Shown: positions 40,237 to 48,742 of the stretch, one piece after another
How positions within the stretch are numbered: position 1 is the stretch's first letter
Layout: the number at the start of each line of letters is the position of its first letter
Assembly (NCBI GenBank): GCA_902797125.1
Contig: CADBRS010000182.1
Span: forward strand, 1 to 49,168
DNA from: an uncultured Ruminococcus sp.
GTDB lineage: Bacteria > Bacillota > Clostridia > Oscillospirales > CAG-272
Reading direction: 5' to 3'
Length of the DNA stretch: 49,168 bases
Program-made: the position numbers and the translations under genes
Notes under the pieces: model-generated
Told to the model about the DNA's origin: nothing
Seen by the model: only the letters and a program-made list of their open reading frames with translations
The model's database searches: none

Positions 40237-41977
40237 GCAGCTCACCTCCTTCTCCGTCACCCATCTGGGATTCGGCAATTTCCCGGTAAACGCTGCATGT
40301 ATTCAAAAGATCCTTATGCTTTCCTGCTCCGATCACTTCCCCGTTTTCCATGACCAGGATCAGATTGGCGTCTTTGATCGCGCTGATCCGCTGCGCCACG
40401 ATGACCGTCGTCGGATGATTGTCCATACTGCGGATGGCGGTCCTCATCTGAGCTTCCGTCTGATAATCCAATGCGCTTGAACTGTCGTCGAGGATCAGGA
40501 TCTCCGGGCGTCCGGCAAGTGCCCGGGCCACCAGTATGCGCTGCTTCTGCCCGCCGCTCACGTTTTGCCCCTTGATCGCCAGCAGATGCTCATATCCTTC
40601 CGGGAAGGCCCTGATGAACTCATCGGCCTGGGCTATGGTTGCTGCGGACTGTACCGCTTCATCCGTCATATCCCTTCCGAATTTGATATTTTCGCTGACC
40701 GTATCGGCAAACAGAAAATCATTCTGCATGGCCGCGCCGAATCTGGAATGGACCGTCTCGGAATCCAGATTGCGGAGGTCCTTCCCATCCAAATAAATGG
40801 CTCCTTTGTCCGGGTCATAGAATCTCATAAGAAGATTGACAACGGTCGTTTTGCCCGAGCCGGTCGAACCGATGATACCCAAAGTTTCTCCGTGATACAA
40901 ATCAAAAGACAGATCTGCTACCTGAGGTTTGGCGCCAAGATATGAAAAGGAAACATTTTCGAACCGGATGTGCGGCATCTCGCCTGTTGCGGAAACGAAG
41001 TCGGGATACGCGCCTTCCGGGGCTGTCGGACAATCTTCATCTGCCTGGATCACTTCCTGAATTCTGTTCATGGAAGCCGCGGCCTTGGTCGAGTTGACAA
41101 ACACTCGCGTAATGGCAATCATGGCATTTGAGATCATCATGAAAAACTGCATAAATGCGATGATGGTCGGCGGTGAAGACAGGTCCATCGAGGTCCGGAC
41201 CGCTCCGAACAGAATGACCAGCACCATCCCCAGATTTACGAAAAAAGTGATGACCGGGTTAGATGTCGCCATGATCAAAGATGCTCTCATCTCATCTCTG
41301 ACCAAAGTTCTGTTTGCCCTGTCATACCGTTCATTTTCATGCTCTGTTCTGGAAAGAGCCTTGATAACCCGGATGCCTTGACAGTCTTCTCTTGCAACCC
41401 GGACCATCCCGTCCACCGATCTCTGAGCTTTCAAATATGCACGAACCCCTCGGGTAGTAACGAAATAGACCGTGATAAAAATCAGAGGCATCACGCTCAG
41501 CAGGATCAGCGTCAGAACCGGGTCAAGAATAAATGTGAACAGCAATCCCCCGACCAGTAAAATCGGACACCTGATGCCGATTCGCAACGTCATACCCATG
41601 AATTGATGGACATTGTACGTGTCTGTCGTCAGTCTGGATTCCAGCGACGGAATGGAAAAGCGATCCACATCCCGACAGGACAGGAGCATGGTTTTGGCAA
41701 ACAGGTCGTGCCTGACGCTCCTTGCCCCGTCGCGCGCAACACGAGACGCCAGCCGGTTCCCAACGATGTTGAAAACCAGTGCCGCCGCCGCAAAAAGGAT
41801 CATCAGCGATCCCCAATATATGATCTGTTTCAGATCGTTTTGCGGAGCGACAACTTTGAGCATGTGCTGCAAAACAAAAGGAATGGCCAGTTCAACCAAC
41901 GTCCCTATGATCTTGAAAAACAGACACCAGGCCACAACGGGTGCGTATGGCCTCATGTAGCGAAAGATATGGCGCAT
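40229..41977 (-). CDS. ABC exporter, permease-ATPase fusion, first subunit of heterodimer
   Basis: A 582-residue half-transporter with six membrane segments (about 15-305) and an ATPase domain. Walker A is GSTGSGKTT, the signature is canonical VSGGQKQR, but Walker B ends LILDDSSSALD, so the catalytic Glu is Asp. With the neighbour's altered signature, this defines a degenerate ATP site in a heterodimer of the BmrCD/TM287-288 kind. It lies 6 nt after a small hypothetical gene, and its stop overlaps the second subunit gene. Confidence 0.93.
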   Translation of the reverse strand: MRHIFRYMRPYAPVVAWCLFFKIIGTLVELAIPFVLQHMLKVVAPQNDLKQIIYWGSLMILFAAAALVFNIVGNRLASRVARDGARSVRHDLFAKTMLLSCRDVDRFSIPSLESRLTTDTYNVHQFMGMTLRIGIRCPILLVGGLLFTFILDPVLTLILLSVMPLIFITVYFVTTRGVRAYLKAQRSVDGMVRVAREDCQGIRVIKALSRTEHENERYDRANRTLVRDEMRASLIMATSNPVITFFVNLGMVLVILFGAVRTSMDLSSPPTIIAFMQFFMMISNAMIAITRVFVNSTKAAASMNRIQEVIQADEDCPTAPEGAYPDFVSATGEMPHIRFENVSFSYLGAKPQVADLSFDLYHGETLGIIGSTGSGKTTVVNLLMRFYDPDKGAIYLDGKDLRNLDSETVHSRFGAAMQNDFLFADTVSENIKFGRDMTDEAVQSAATIAQADEFIRAFPEGYEHLLAIKGQNVSGGQKQRILVARALAGRPEILILDDSSSALDYQTEAQMRTAIRSMDNHPTTVIVAQRISAIKDANLILVMENGEVIGAGKHKDLLNTCSVYREIAESQMGDGEGGELHE

Positions 41978-41983
41978 GATTAA

Positions 41984-42316
41984 CTATTTCCTATAGTAAA
42001 CGTAGTGCACAATAATACTTCTCACCCGCCCTCCGTGCTCAAGGTCAGGTGCCGTAATGCTCACGCCGTTGCCCGACATGAGTTCCCATGCATCCATATC
42101 CACGATCTTGCATCTTAAAACTGTCTCTCCGGAAGCATTTACGATCACTTCATCATCTTTTAATGAAATGCAGCCGCCTTTCCCGACGACCTTTTCATTA
42201 TAAGACTCTCCCTCAGTTTCTCTTTCGGTCACATACTGAATGGGATATCCGGTTATTCTTTGTGCCATAGCCAGCCTGTATTTCGGGCTTTTGGTATCCT
42301 TTTTCCCAAACAGCAT
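41984..42316 (-). CDS. Small hypothetical protein upstream of the ABC exporter
   Basis: A 110-residue soluble protein of unknown function. A strand-rich core follows a short polar N-terminus: KGGCISLKDDEVIVNASGE and the C-terminal SIIVHYVYYRK. This pattern of short strands looks like a small beta-barrel or PH-like domain, but I do not recognise the family. TTCGGAGGATCACGCAG precedes the ATG. It is the first gene of the transcript that continues into the ABC exporter pair and greA. Confidence 0.7.
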   Translation of the reverse strand: MLFGKKDTKSPKYRLAMAQRITGYPIQYVTERETEGESYNEKVVGKGGCISLKDDEVIVNASGETVLRCKIVDMDAWELMSGNGVSITAPDLEHGGRVRSIIVHYVYYRK

Positions 42317-42349
42317 CTGCGTGATCCTCCGAAACTCGGTTTCATTTGT

Positions 42350-42358
42350 ATTTTACCA
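42350..42358 (-). promoter_or_regulatory. Extended -10 promoter of the small gene/ABC exporter/greA unit
   Basis: Minus strand TGG followed by TAAAAT (42358-42350), about 34 nt upstream of the start at 42316. No clear -35 is seen. Confidence 0.55.
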
Positions 42359-42428
42359 CGTTTCGGCTGCCCGTTCATCCAAAAAAGGCAAAAAGATGTC
42401 TTTAGGGCGGTAAAATCAACATTTCCAA

Positions 42429-42476
42429 AAAAGTTCAGGAAAAGTTCACCTAAAAAGAGGGTAAATATAGTATAAT
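42429..42476 (+). promoter_or_regulatory. Promoter region of the second Gld-like unit with phased direct repeats
   Basis: -10 TATAAT (42471-42476). No -35 matches consensus at 16-18 nt. Two copies of AAAAGTTCA start at 42429 and 42440, 11 bp apart, upstream of the -10. The pattern suggests an activated promoter (inference). Confidence 0.5.
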
Positions 42477-42514
42477 ATTATTTAACCGCTCTGCCGGACA
42501 GGAGGGATGACACC

Positions 42515-43504
42515 TTGATCGAAGTGAAGAATCTGACAAAACGATACGGCAATCATGTCGCCATTAACGATATCAGTTTCAAATTGGCCAATGGGAAGAT
42601 CTATGGGATTCTTGGCTCATATCATTCAGGAAAGACCACGCTTCTCAATATGATGACCGGTTGTTCTTCGCCATCTGAAGGAAATGTCAACATTAACGGC
42701 TTTGATATCTCGAAGGATCCGATCAGAACAAAAAAGATCATCGGTTTCCTGCCTGATCCCGTTCCCCTCTATCCAGAGATGACTGCATTTGAATTTCTGT
42801 CTTTCGTGGCTCGGGCAAAAGGCTTGGCTGTAGATCAGGCCTACCGACAGATTGCAGAAGTCATTGAGTTTGTACAGTTGGATGATTCTCGGAACAAAAT
42901 GATCATGAATCTGCCCCTTCAGATCAAAAAGCGTCTCGGTATCGCCCAGGCATTGCTCGGGAACCCCGAGATCGTGTTTATGGATGAGCCCACTTCGGGA
43001 CTTGCTCCGGAGGATGCCGGGGAAATGCGCGACTTGATCCGCAAAATCGGAGAATTCAAAACTGTCATCCTGACCAGCCCCGATCCATCTGAGATCGCCG
43101 GCTTGTGCGAACAAGTGCTCATCCTGAACGAGGGCAGTCTCATAGCCAATGACACGCTCGACCATTTGAAAAGTCAGACGGTACCCAAATTCATCATTAC
43201 ACTGTCCGTGAAGGGCGATAAGGAAACCGCGATCAGTATTCTGGACCAGATCGATGAGATCCAAGCTTTTTCGGATGATCCGTCCAAACCCGCCAGAAGA
43301 GGGGACTGCCATTTCCGGCTCGAACTCAAGGACGAATCCGACCCTCGGGAAAAAATTGTATCGAACCTGATTGCCGGCGGATGCTCTGTGGTTTCGATTT
43401 CCCTGTCTGACAGTTTTTTGGATGTTCTGTTTTGGGAATTGACTCAACCAAACGCAGAACCCGCCGCACAAGGCGGACCCGAACAGGAAGAAACGGAGGA
43501 ATAA
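42515..43504 (+). CDS. ABC transporter ATPase-like protein, GldA-type, degenerate motifs
   Basis: A 329-residue paralogue of GldA. Walker A GSYHSGKT (34-41) and Walker B MDEP (156-159) are kept. The other motifs are changed: the Q-loop reads FLPDPVPLY (Gln to Pro82), the signature reads LPLQIKKRL (133-141) instead of LSxGxxQR, the D-loop reads GLAP (Asp to Ala164), and the switch reads TSPDPSEI (His to Pro189). It probably binds ATP but hydrolyses it poorly or not at all. The start is TTG at 42515, supported by AGGAGGG 8 nt before it; a 4-codon ATG frame at 42507 ends in a TGA overlapping this TTG. The stop is 6 nt before the permease gene. Confidence 0.9.
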   Translation: MIEVKNLTKRYGNHVAINDISFKLANGKIYGILGSYHSGKTTLLNMMTGCSSPSEGNVNINGFDISKDPIRTKKIIGFLPDPVPLYPEMTAFEFLSFVARAKGLAVDQAYRQIAEVIEFVQLDDSRNKMIMNLPLQIKKRLGIAQALLGNPEIVFMDEPTSGLAPEDAGEMRDLIRKIGEFKTVILTSPDPSEIAGLCEQVLILNEGSLIANDTLDHLKSQTVPKFIITLSVKGDKETAISILDQIDEIQAFSDDPSKPARRGDCHFRLELKDESDPREKIVSNLIAGGCSVVSISLSDSFLDVLFWELTQPNAEPAAQGGPEQEETEE

Positions 43505-43510
43505 CTGAGA

Positions 43511-44374
43511 ATGTTTGCCATCTACAAACGCGAACTGAAAAGTTACATGCTATCTTTGTATGGCCCGCTCTTCATCGGACTCATGCTGCTCGTATCCGGT
43601 ATCTTTACTTTCGTTTATAACTACAGAAGTCTTTCTTCCGGGTTCGAATACACGGTCGGCTATATCGCCATGGGGATGATCGTACTGATCCCGCTCCTTT
43701 GCATGCGCTCGATCGCCCAGGAAAAAAAGACCGGAACGATTCGGCTTTTGTATGCCTTGCCTTTGAAATCGATTCAAATCATACTGGGAAAATATCTGGC
43801 ACTCTTAACAGTTGTGGCTATCCCGATCGGCGTCATGGCATTCTATCCGTTGATCCTGTCCACACACGGATCGGTTTATTTTCCCAAGGCATACGTGAGC
43901 CTTTTGATGCTGTTTTGCCTCGGCGCCGCATTGACCGCTCTTTGTATGTTTCTTTCGTCAGTGACGGATTCCATGGTGGTCGCGTCTGTGCTCGGGATCG
44001 GTTCCTGCCTTTTGCTCTATCTGATCAATTTTATTTCAGTCATTTTCCCCACCGCTCCGGCAGCTTCTTTTGTCGCGGTCATTCTGCTGTGCCTACTGCT
44101 GGGTTTGATCCTGTTCACACAAACGAAAAACTGGCTGATCGGACTGGGCGGCACCGTCCTGTGTCTGATCCCGGCCGTGATCGTCTTTATTATGAACAGT
44201 TCCCTGTATGAGGCCTTATTCTCGAAATTGCTGAACAAACTGGCCTTTTTCTCAATGATAAACAACCTTGCGTACGGCAGTTTCAAATTATCGATGCCGA
44301 TCGTGTTCATATCGACTGTGATCTTCTTCTTTGCCTTGACTGTTTTGTCATTGGAAAAGAAGCGCAATGAGTGA
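43511..44374 (+). CDS. ABC-2-type permease, GldF-like (second unit)
   Basis: A 287-residue membrane protein with about six to seven hydrophobic segments. It opens FAIYKRELKSYMLSLYG, like the cluster at 33.6-34.4 kb, and carries the RSIAQEKKTGTIRLLYALPL loop of ABC-2 permeases. It pairs with the degenerate ATPase encoded just upstream and the GldG-like protein downstream, with overlapping or near-contiguous genes. Substrate unknown. Confidence 0.9.
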   Translation: MFAIYKRELKSYMLSLYGPLFIGLMLLVSGIFTFVYNYRSLSSGFEYTVGYIAMGMIVLIPLLCMRSIAQEKKTGTIRLLYALPLKSIQIILGKYLALLTVVAIPIGVMAFYPLILSTHGSVYFPKAYVSLLMLFCLGAALTALCMFLSSVTDSMVVASVLGIGSCLLLYLINFISVIFPTAPAASFVAVILLCLLLGLILFTQTKNWLIGLGGTVLCLIPAVIVFIMNSSLYEALFSKLLNKLAFFSMINNLAYGSFKLSMPIVFISTVIFFFALTVLSLEKKRNE

Positions 44375-44387
44375 AAGGGGCACTGAA

Positions 44388-45896
44388 ATGACTCGATCCA
44401 AGACCCTTTTAACCGGAATCAAACTCACGGCGGTCGCTCTGGCTTTCTTCATCGTGCTGGTCGGCATGAATATTCTGATCGGTGTCGTGCCTGGCAAATA
44501 CACCGCGCTGGACATCACCCCAAACAAGCTCTACACACTGTCCAAGCAAACCGAATCGTTTCTGCAGCAGCTGGATACGGATGTAACGCTTTATGTTTTG
44601 TGCAACGATTCTGACCCGAGCGTGATCCTGCAGCCTTTTCTGAATCAGTTTACTGCCACACCCAGGATCTCTTTGAAAACCGTTGACCCGAAACGGGATC
44701 CTGATTTCATCAAGCAGTACACTGACACTGAACTCAGCAATTTTTCGGTGATCGTGGAAAGCGAGTATCGAAATCTGGCTATAGACTATTATGATTTTCT
44801 GTGTTACAAGATCAACGGCTATGAAGATTTAGGCGAACTTCCCTACGCGAAATATCAGGAAATGGTCGGCAACCAGAATTTGCTGATATACTACTACCAA
44901 TACTACAGTATCAATTTGCTGGATGCGACCTTGTATTTCTGCGGAGATTTAGTCCTGTCTTCTGCTATAGAATATGTCTCGATCCCCGAACTCCCGCATC
45001 CCTTGATGCTCACTGAACATGGAGAGACGCCATTTTCAGAAGAACTGAAAGGCTATTTGGACAGATTAGGCTTTTCAGTTACAGACTGTTCCTTGAAAGG
45101 ACAGAGTGCAGACGTCCTGTCTAACTGCTCGGTTTTGATCATTAACGATCCTAAAACAGATCTGGATGAGGATGAGTTGTCTGCTCTCCAGACGTTCGCT
45201 GCAAAAGGCGGTACGTTTTTGCTGTTGACCAGCCCGGATTCGATGGACAGCCTGCCCCGCTTTTCCAAACTGGCTGCTCAATTCGGTCTTGTCGCTAAAA
45301 GCGGTCTGATCCACGAGGGAGATGAAATCTATCATACGGCGTCTTCCGCCACTGAAATCTTCCCGATCCCGCAATCAGGCGATTCATCATCTTCACCGCC
45401 CTACACCATCAACTACTTGCCGGCAAGCAACAGCTATATGATGTGTCTCCCCGGAGCTCATGCCATTGAATCCAATCCCGAACAGGCATTGGCCGGCACA
45501 ACCGTGCAGATCGTCAGTCAGACGTCTCCGTCTGCCCGCATTCAAATCGATGCAGATGTTGTGGACGAGGGCGGATCTTATGCCGTTTGTATGTCTTCGG
45601 TCAATTCGCAAACAGGTTCTCTGATGGTCTGGTATGGCTGTTCTGATGCCTTCACAGATGAAGGGGCAGTTTTATCCTCCTTCGGAAATTATGTGTATCT
45701 CTACACGACTTTATCTTTTCTTAGAAGAACCTATACTTCTTCTCTCGACACACTTGAGTCCATCTCACTGCACGAAAGCACGCTGGATATCAGCACATCC
45801 AACAAGACCGTTTGGATCGTTGTGTCTGTCATCCTCATCCCCGGTGCCATTATAGGCGTCGGTACATTCATGTGGATCCGGCGCAAAAAGCAGTGA
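44388..45896 (+). CDS. GldG-family ABC-system auxiliary protein (second unit)
   Basis: A 502-residue protein with membrane segments at about 10-32 and 475-496 around a long extracytoplasmic domain. It has the GldG pattern TALDITPNKLYTLSKQTESFL and the LTEHGETPF motif, matching the two GldG-like proteins of the other unit. The ATG at 44388 is preferred because AAGGGG lies 7 nt before it. An upstream ATG at 44367 would overlap the permease gene by 8 nt and add seven polar residues, and is also possible. It ends 39 nt before holB. Confidence 0.88.
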   Translation: MTRSKTLLTGIKLTAVALAFFIVLVGMNILIGVVPGKYTALDITPNKLYTLSKQTESFLQQLDTDVTLYVLCNDSDPSVILQPFLNQFTATPRISLKTVDPKRDPDFIKQYTDTELSNFSVIVESEYRNLAIDYYDFLCYKINGYEDLGELPYAKYQEMVGNQNLLIYYYQYYSINLLDATLYFCGDLVLSSAIEYVSIPELPHPLMLTEHGETPFSEELKGYLDRLGFSVTDCSLKGQSADVLSNCSVLIINDPKTDLDEDELSALQTFAAKGGTFLLLTSPDSMDSLPRFSKLAAQFGLVAKSGLIHEGDEIYHTASSATEIFPIPQSGDSSSSPPYTINYLPASNSYMMCLPGAHAIESNPEQALAGTTVQIVSQTSPSARIQIDADVVDEGGSYAVCMSSVNSQTGSLMVWYGCSDAFTDEGAVLSSFGNYVYLYTTLSFLRRTYTSSLDTLESISLHESTLDISTSNKTVWIVVSVILIPGAIIGVGTFMWIRRKKQ

Positions 45897-45935
45897 TCCG
45901 ATCATCCCGATCATTTTCCGCTTAGGGAGGCGTTC

Positions 45936-46970
45936 GTGAAACAGTTTTTTCCTTCGCTTATCGGCAACGAACAACTGAAAAACCAATTAGGCAACGATAT
46001 CCTGTCCGGCACGCTGTCGCACGCCTTTATCCTGTCCGGACCGGCTGGAAGCGGAAGACACACGCTGGCGCTGAGCCTTGCCATGGCCTTGAACTGTCAG
46101 CACAAAAGTTCGGGCAGTGAACCCCTTCCTTGCGGCTATTGCGCCTCATGTAAAAAATTTTTGGCGCATCAGCATCCGGATCTGACTGTTGTCGGCAAAG
46201 AAAAGGACCGGGCGACTCTGGGTGTCGATGCGATCCGAAACGTCAGGACCGATACTTCTTACCCGCCTACAGAGGGCGGATACAAAATTTACGTAATCGA
46301 AGAAGCCGAAACGATGACGGCTGAAGCCCAAAACGCGTTGCTCTTGACGTTGGAATCTCCTCCGGAATATGTCGTATTTCTTTTGCTCAGTCAAAACCCG
46401 GCTTTGCTGCTTGAAACCGTTCGTTCCAGAGCTCCGACTCTGAGATTGGAACTTTTATCCGACGAAACAGTTTCTGCCTATCTGGTCAGTCATTCGTCTT
46501 CAGCCAAAAAAATGCGTGACACACAGCCGGAGGTATTCTCCAGATTGTTGCATGCCTCAGCCGGGAATCTCGGGGCCGCTCTCAGTTTGCTTGAATCGAA
46601 GAGCCGCGCCGCAGCCGATAAAAGAAATGAGCTCGGGATTCTGTTTTTAAACGCGCTCAGGGGAAAAAAAGCCCTGTCCTCTATCAATTTGATCAAATCA
46701 CTATCGCCTTTAAAACGACCAGACCTCGCCCAGGCCTTCAACTTATTCAATGAAATCCTGCGCGATCTGTATCTGTGCAAGCAGTCCGGTTTTTCGGAAT
46801 TCCTGTTCTTTGAAACAGAGGCGGAAGTTCAAGCCGTTGCAGACTGCATTTCAAGTCAAAAACTTGCCGGTGCCATCGACGCCACAACCGAGGCTCTGGA
46901 TCAAATCGGTTCAAATATGAATGTTTCTTTGCTGCTTCATGTTTGGGCCGTCGGGTGCGGCATCCTGTAA
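45936..46970 (+). CDS. holB: DNA polymerase III delta' subunit
   Basis: A 344-residue clamp-loader subunit with AAA+ fold. The P-loop region GPAGSGRHT has Arg in place of the Lys that binds ATP, as expected for delta', which does not hydrolyse ATP. A Cys cluster (PCGYCASCKKF) matches the zinc module of clamp-loader subunits, and VIEEAETMTAEAQNALLLTLE contains the sensor region. The GTG start at 45936 follows GGGAGG by 5 nt. It lies 39 nt after the GldG-like gene and directly upstream of ricT, the usual order in Bacillota (holB-yaaT). Confidence 0.93.
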   Translation: MKQFFPSLIGNEQLKNQLGNDILSGTLSHAFILSGPAGSGRHTLALSLAMALNCQHKSSGSEPLPCGYCASCKKFLAHQHPDLTVVGKEKDRATLGVDAIRNVRTDTSYPPTEGGYKIYVIEEAETMTAEAQNALLLTLESPPEYVVFLLLSQNPALLLETVRSRAPTLRLELLSDETVSAYLVSHSSSAKKMRDTQPEVFSRLLHASAGNLGAALSLLESKSRAAADKRNELGILFLNALRGKKALSSINLIKSLSPLKRPDLAQAFNLFNEILRDLYLCKQSGFSEFLFFETEAEVQAVADCISSQKLAGAIDATTEALDQIGSNMNVSLLLHVWAVGCGIL

Positions 46971-47012
46971 GTGCCCCCGTCATAGATACCATCTTCAAGA
47001 AAGGACCATTCC

Positions 47013-48692
47013 ATGCCAGACAACAACATTCCATCCCAACGGAACCACCGCAATAAAAACAACCGCCGTTCCAGGCGCAACAATCACTTCAAACAACGTC
47101 AGCAACCTGAGGTTAGAGAAAATGAAGAGCTGGTCGGAACGGCTCCCGTGAATGAAGAAAACCGCAGGAATCGCAGACACTCAAACAGAGGCCGGCGTCA
47201 TCTTCAGGACCGACTCCAGGAGCAACCCGAAAAGTCCTCTGCCTTAGGTGAAGTGCAGGATGCACCTGCGCACGAGCCTGCAAATCCGGAACCGGACGAT
47301 TCAGCTCCGCTCCAGGATAAAGAATTCGGGTACGTCCGCGACGAAAGCCAATTGGAGCCTCAGGTTCAGTATGACAGCGACGGTGTCCCCGCTCCTGTAG
47401 ATTTCGATTATTTTCCGGGGCAGAAACCGCAGGAAGAACCCAGCGAGGAAGAAAAGAAAGAAATGACTCTGGTTGTGGGGGTCAAATTCCGCTCTTCTGC
47501 GCATTCTTACTTCTTTGCAGCAGGCAATCTCACCATCGGTGTCGGCACTGCAGTCATCGTTGAAACAGCGCGCGGTCTTGAATACGGCACTGTTTCTTTC
47601 GGCAAAAGGTATATCAAAAACAGCGAAATCCCACAGCCTTTGCGCAGCATTGTCCGCATTGCAACGGATTCAGACTCGGCTCAGCATCACGCCAATCTTG
47701 AACTCGAAGAGCAGGCGTTCACAACCTGCAAGGCTGAGATTCTCAAACACGGTCTCAGCATGAAACTGATCGATGCCCAATATACTTTTGACAACGCAAA
47801 ATTGCTCTTTTACTTCAGTTCAGAGGGACGGGTCGATTTTCGCGAACTGGTCAAAGATCTGGCGTCCATATTCCACACCCGAATTGAACTGAGGCAGATC
47901 GGAATCAGAGATGAGGCCCGTTTGTTGGGCGGATTGGGAGCTTGCGGAAGACAGCTGTGCTGTTCCGGCTTTCTGACCGACTTTGCTCAAGTGTCAATCA
48001 AGATGGCAAAAGAGCAGAATCTGTCTCTGAATTCCGGTAAGATTTCCGGGTGCTGCGGAAGACTTCTCTGCTGTCTGCATTATGAACATGAGACCTATGA
48101 GCAGGAAATTGCAAAAACACCGCCTGTGGATTCTGTTGTCCAGACTGCTGACGGTATCGGCGTCATTTCGGCAACATATCCCCTGGCCGGGACTGTTCGG
48201 GTCACGATCAAGAACGATAAGGGTGAGACCGTACAAAAAATGTTCTCCAGAAACGATGTGACGGTTCTGGCTAAAGACGCTCTTCCTAAGGGAACTCCCG
48301 CGGAAGAGGCGCAGAACGAAACATCCGGAAAAGACGCCGAGCAGACCGGCAAAAACGGCAGTAGTGGCGAAAAACAGACCGGCAGTACTGCCACAAACAG
48401 CGATGCCGATCCTGCAAGCCGGCATTCTTCAGAAAGAAGACCGGAAAGAACAGGCTCACAGGATGACGACCCTCTGTCGAATGTCAAAGTTTCTTTTCCT
48501 CCAAAATCGTCCAGACGACAATCTCGACGCCGCCCGGACAGACCGCAGAGAAACGGTTCAGGAGAAATAAAGAACAGTCCGGAAGATCAGGCCTCTGTCC
48601 CCTCGAATATGCCCGGAGATGAACTGGACGGAGTCGTCAGACCCGCCGCATTCAACCGGCGGAGAAACCGATTCGGAAAAAAACGTAAATAA
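47013..48692 (+). CDS. ricT: PSP1-domain protein RicT (YaaT) with long basic tails
   Basis: A 559-residue protein, about twice the length of Bacillus RicT. The core (about 150-400) is the PSP1 domain: VVGVKFRSSAHSYFFAAG, GLEYGTVSFGKRYI, and the Cys-rich GACGRQLCCSGF and GCCGRLLCCLHYEH that carry the Fe-S ligands of the RicA-RicF-RicT complex. This complex acts with RNase Y in mRNA maturation. The first 100 or so residues are Asn/Arg/Gln-rich and the last 130 are Ser/Arg/Pro-rich, both probably disordered. It lies 42 nt after holB, in the standard genome context. Confidence 0.92.
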   Translation: MPDNNIPSQRNHRNKNNRRSRRNNHFKQRQQPEVRENEELVGTAPVNEENRRNRRHSNRGRRHLQDRLQEQPEKSSALGEVQDAPAHEPANPEPDDSAPLQDKEFGYVRDESQLEPQVQYDSDGVPAPVDFDYFPGQKPQEEPSEEEKKEMTLVVGVKFRSSAHSYFFAAGNLTIGVGTAVIVETARGLEYGTVSFGKRYIKNSEIPQPLRSIVRIATDSDSAQHHANLELEEQAFTTCKAEILKHGLSMKLIDAQYTFDNAKLLFYFSSEGRVDFRELVKDLASIFHTRIELRQIGIRDEARLLGGLGACGRQLCCSGFLTDFAQVSIKMAKEQNLSLNSGKISGCCGRLLCCLHYEHETYEQEIAKTPPVDSVVQTADGIGVISATYPLAGTVRVTIKNDKGETVQKMFSRNDVTVLAKDALPKGTPAEEAQNETSGKDAEQTGKNGSSGEKQTGSTATNSDADPASRHSSERRPERTGSQDDDPLSNVKVSFPPKSSRRQSRRRPDRPQRNGSGEIKNSPEDQASVPSNMPGDELDGVVRPAAFNRRRNRFGKKRK

Positions 48693-48695
48693 TAC

Positions 48696-48726
48696 AAAAA
48701 ACTGCTCGGTTTTCGAGCAGTTTTTT
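48696..48726. terminator. Bidirectional intrinsic terminator
   Basis: Stem AAAAAACTGCTCG / CGAGCAGTTTTTT around a GTTTT loop, between the convergent ricT and methyltransferase genes. Confidence 0.92.
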
Positions 48727-48742
48727 GCTTGAGCGATGACCC

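Noticed and set aside
44367..44387. Upstream ATG for the third GldG-like gene
   Set aside because: The ATG at 44388 has a better-spaced SD (AAGGGG); the upstream one lies inside the permease gene's end, though it cannot be ruled out.
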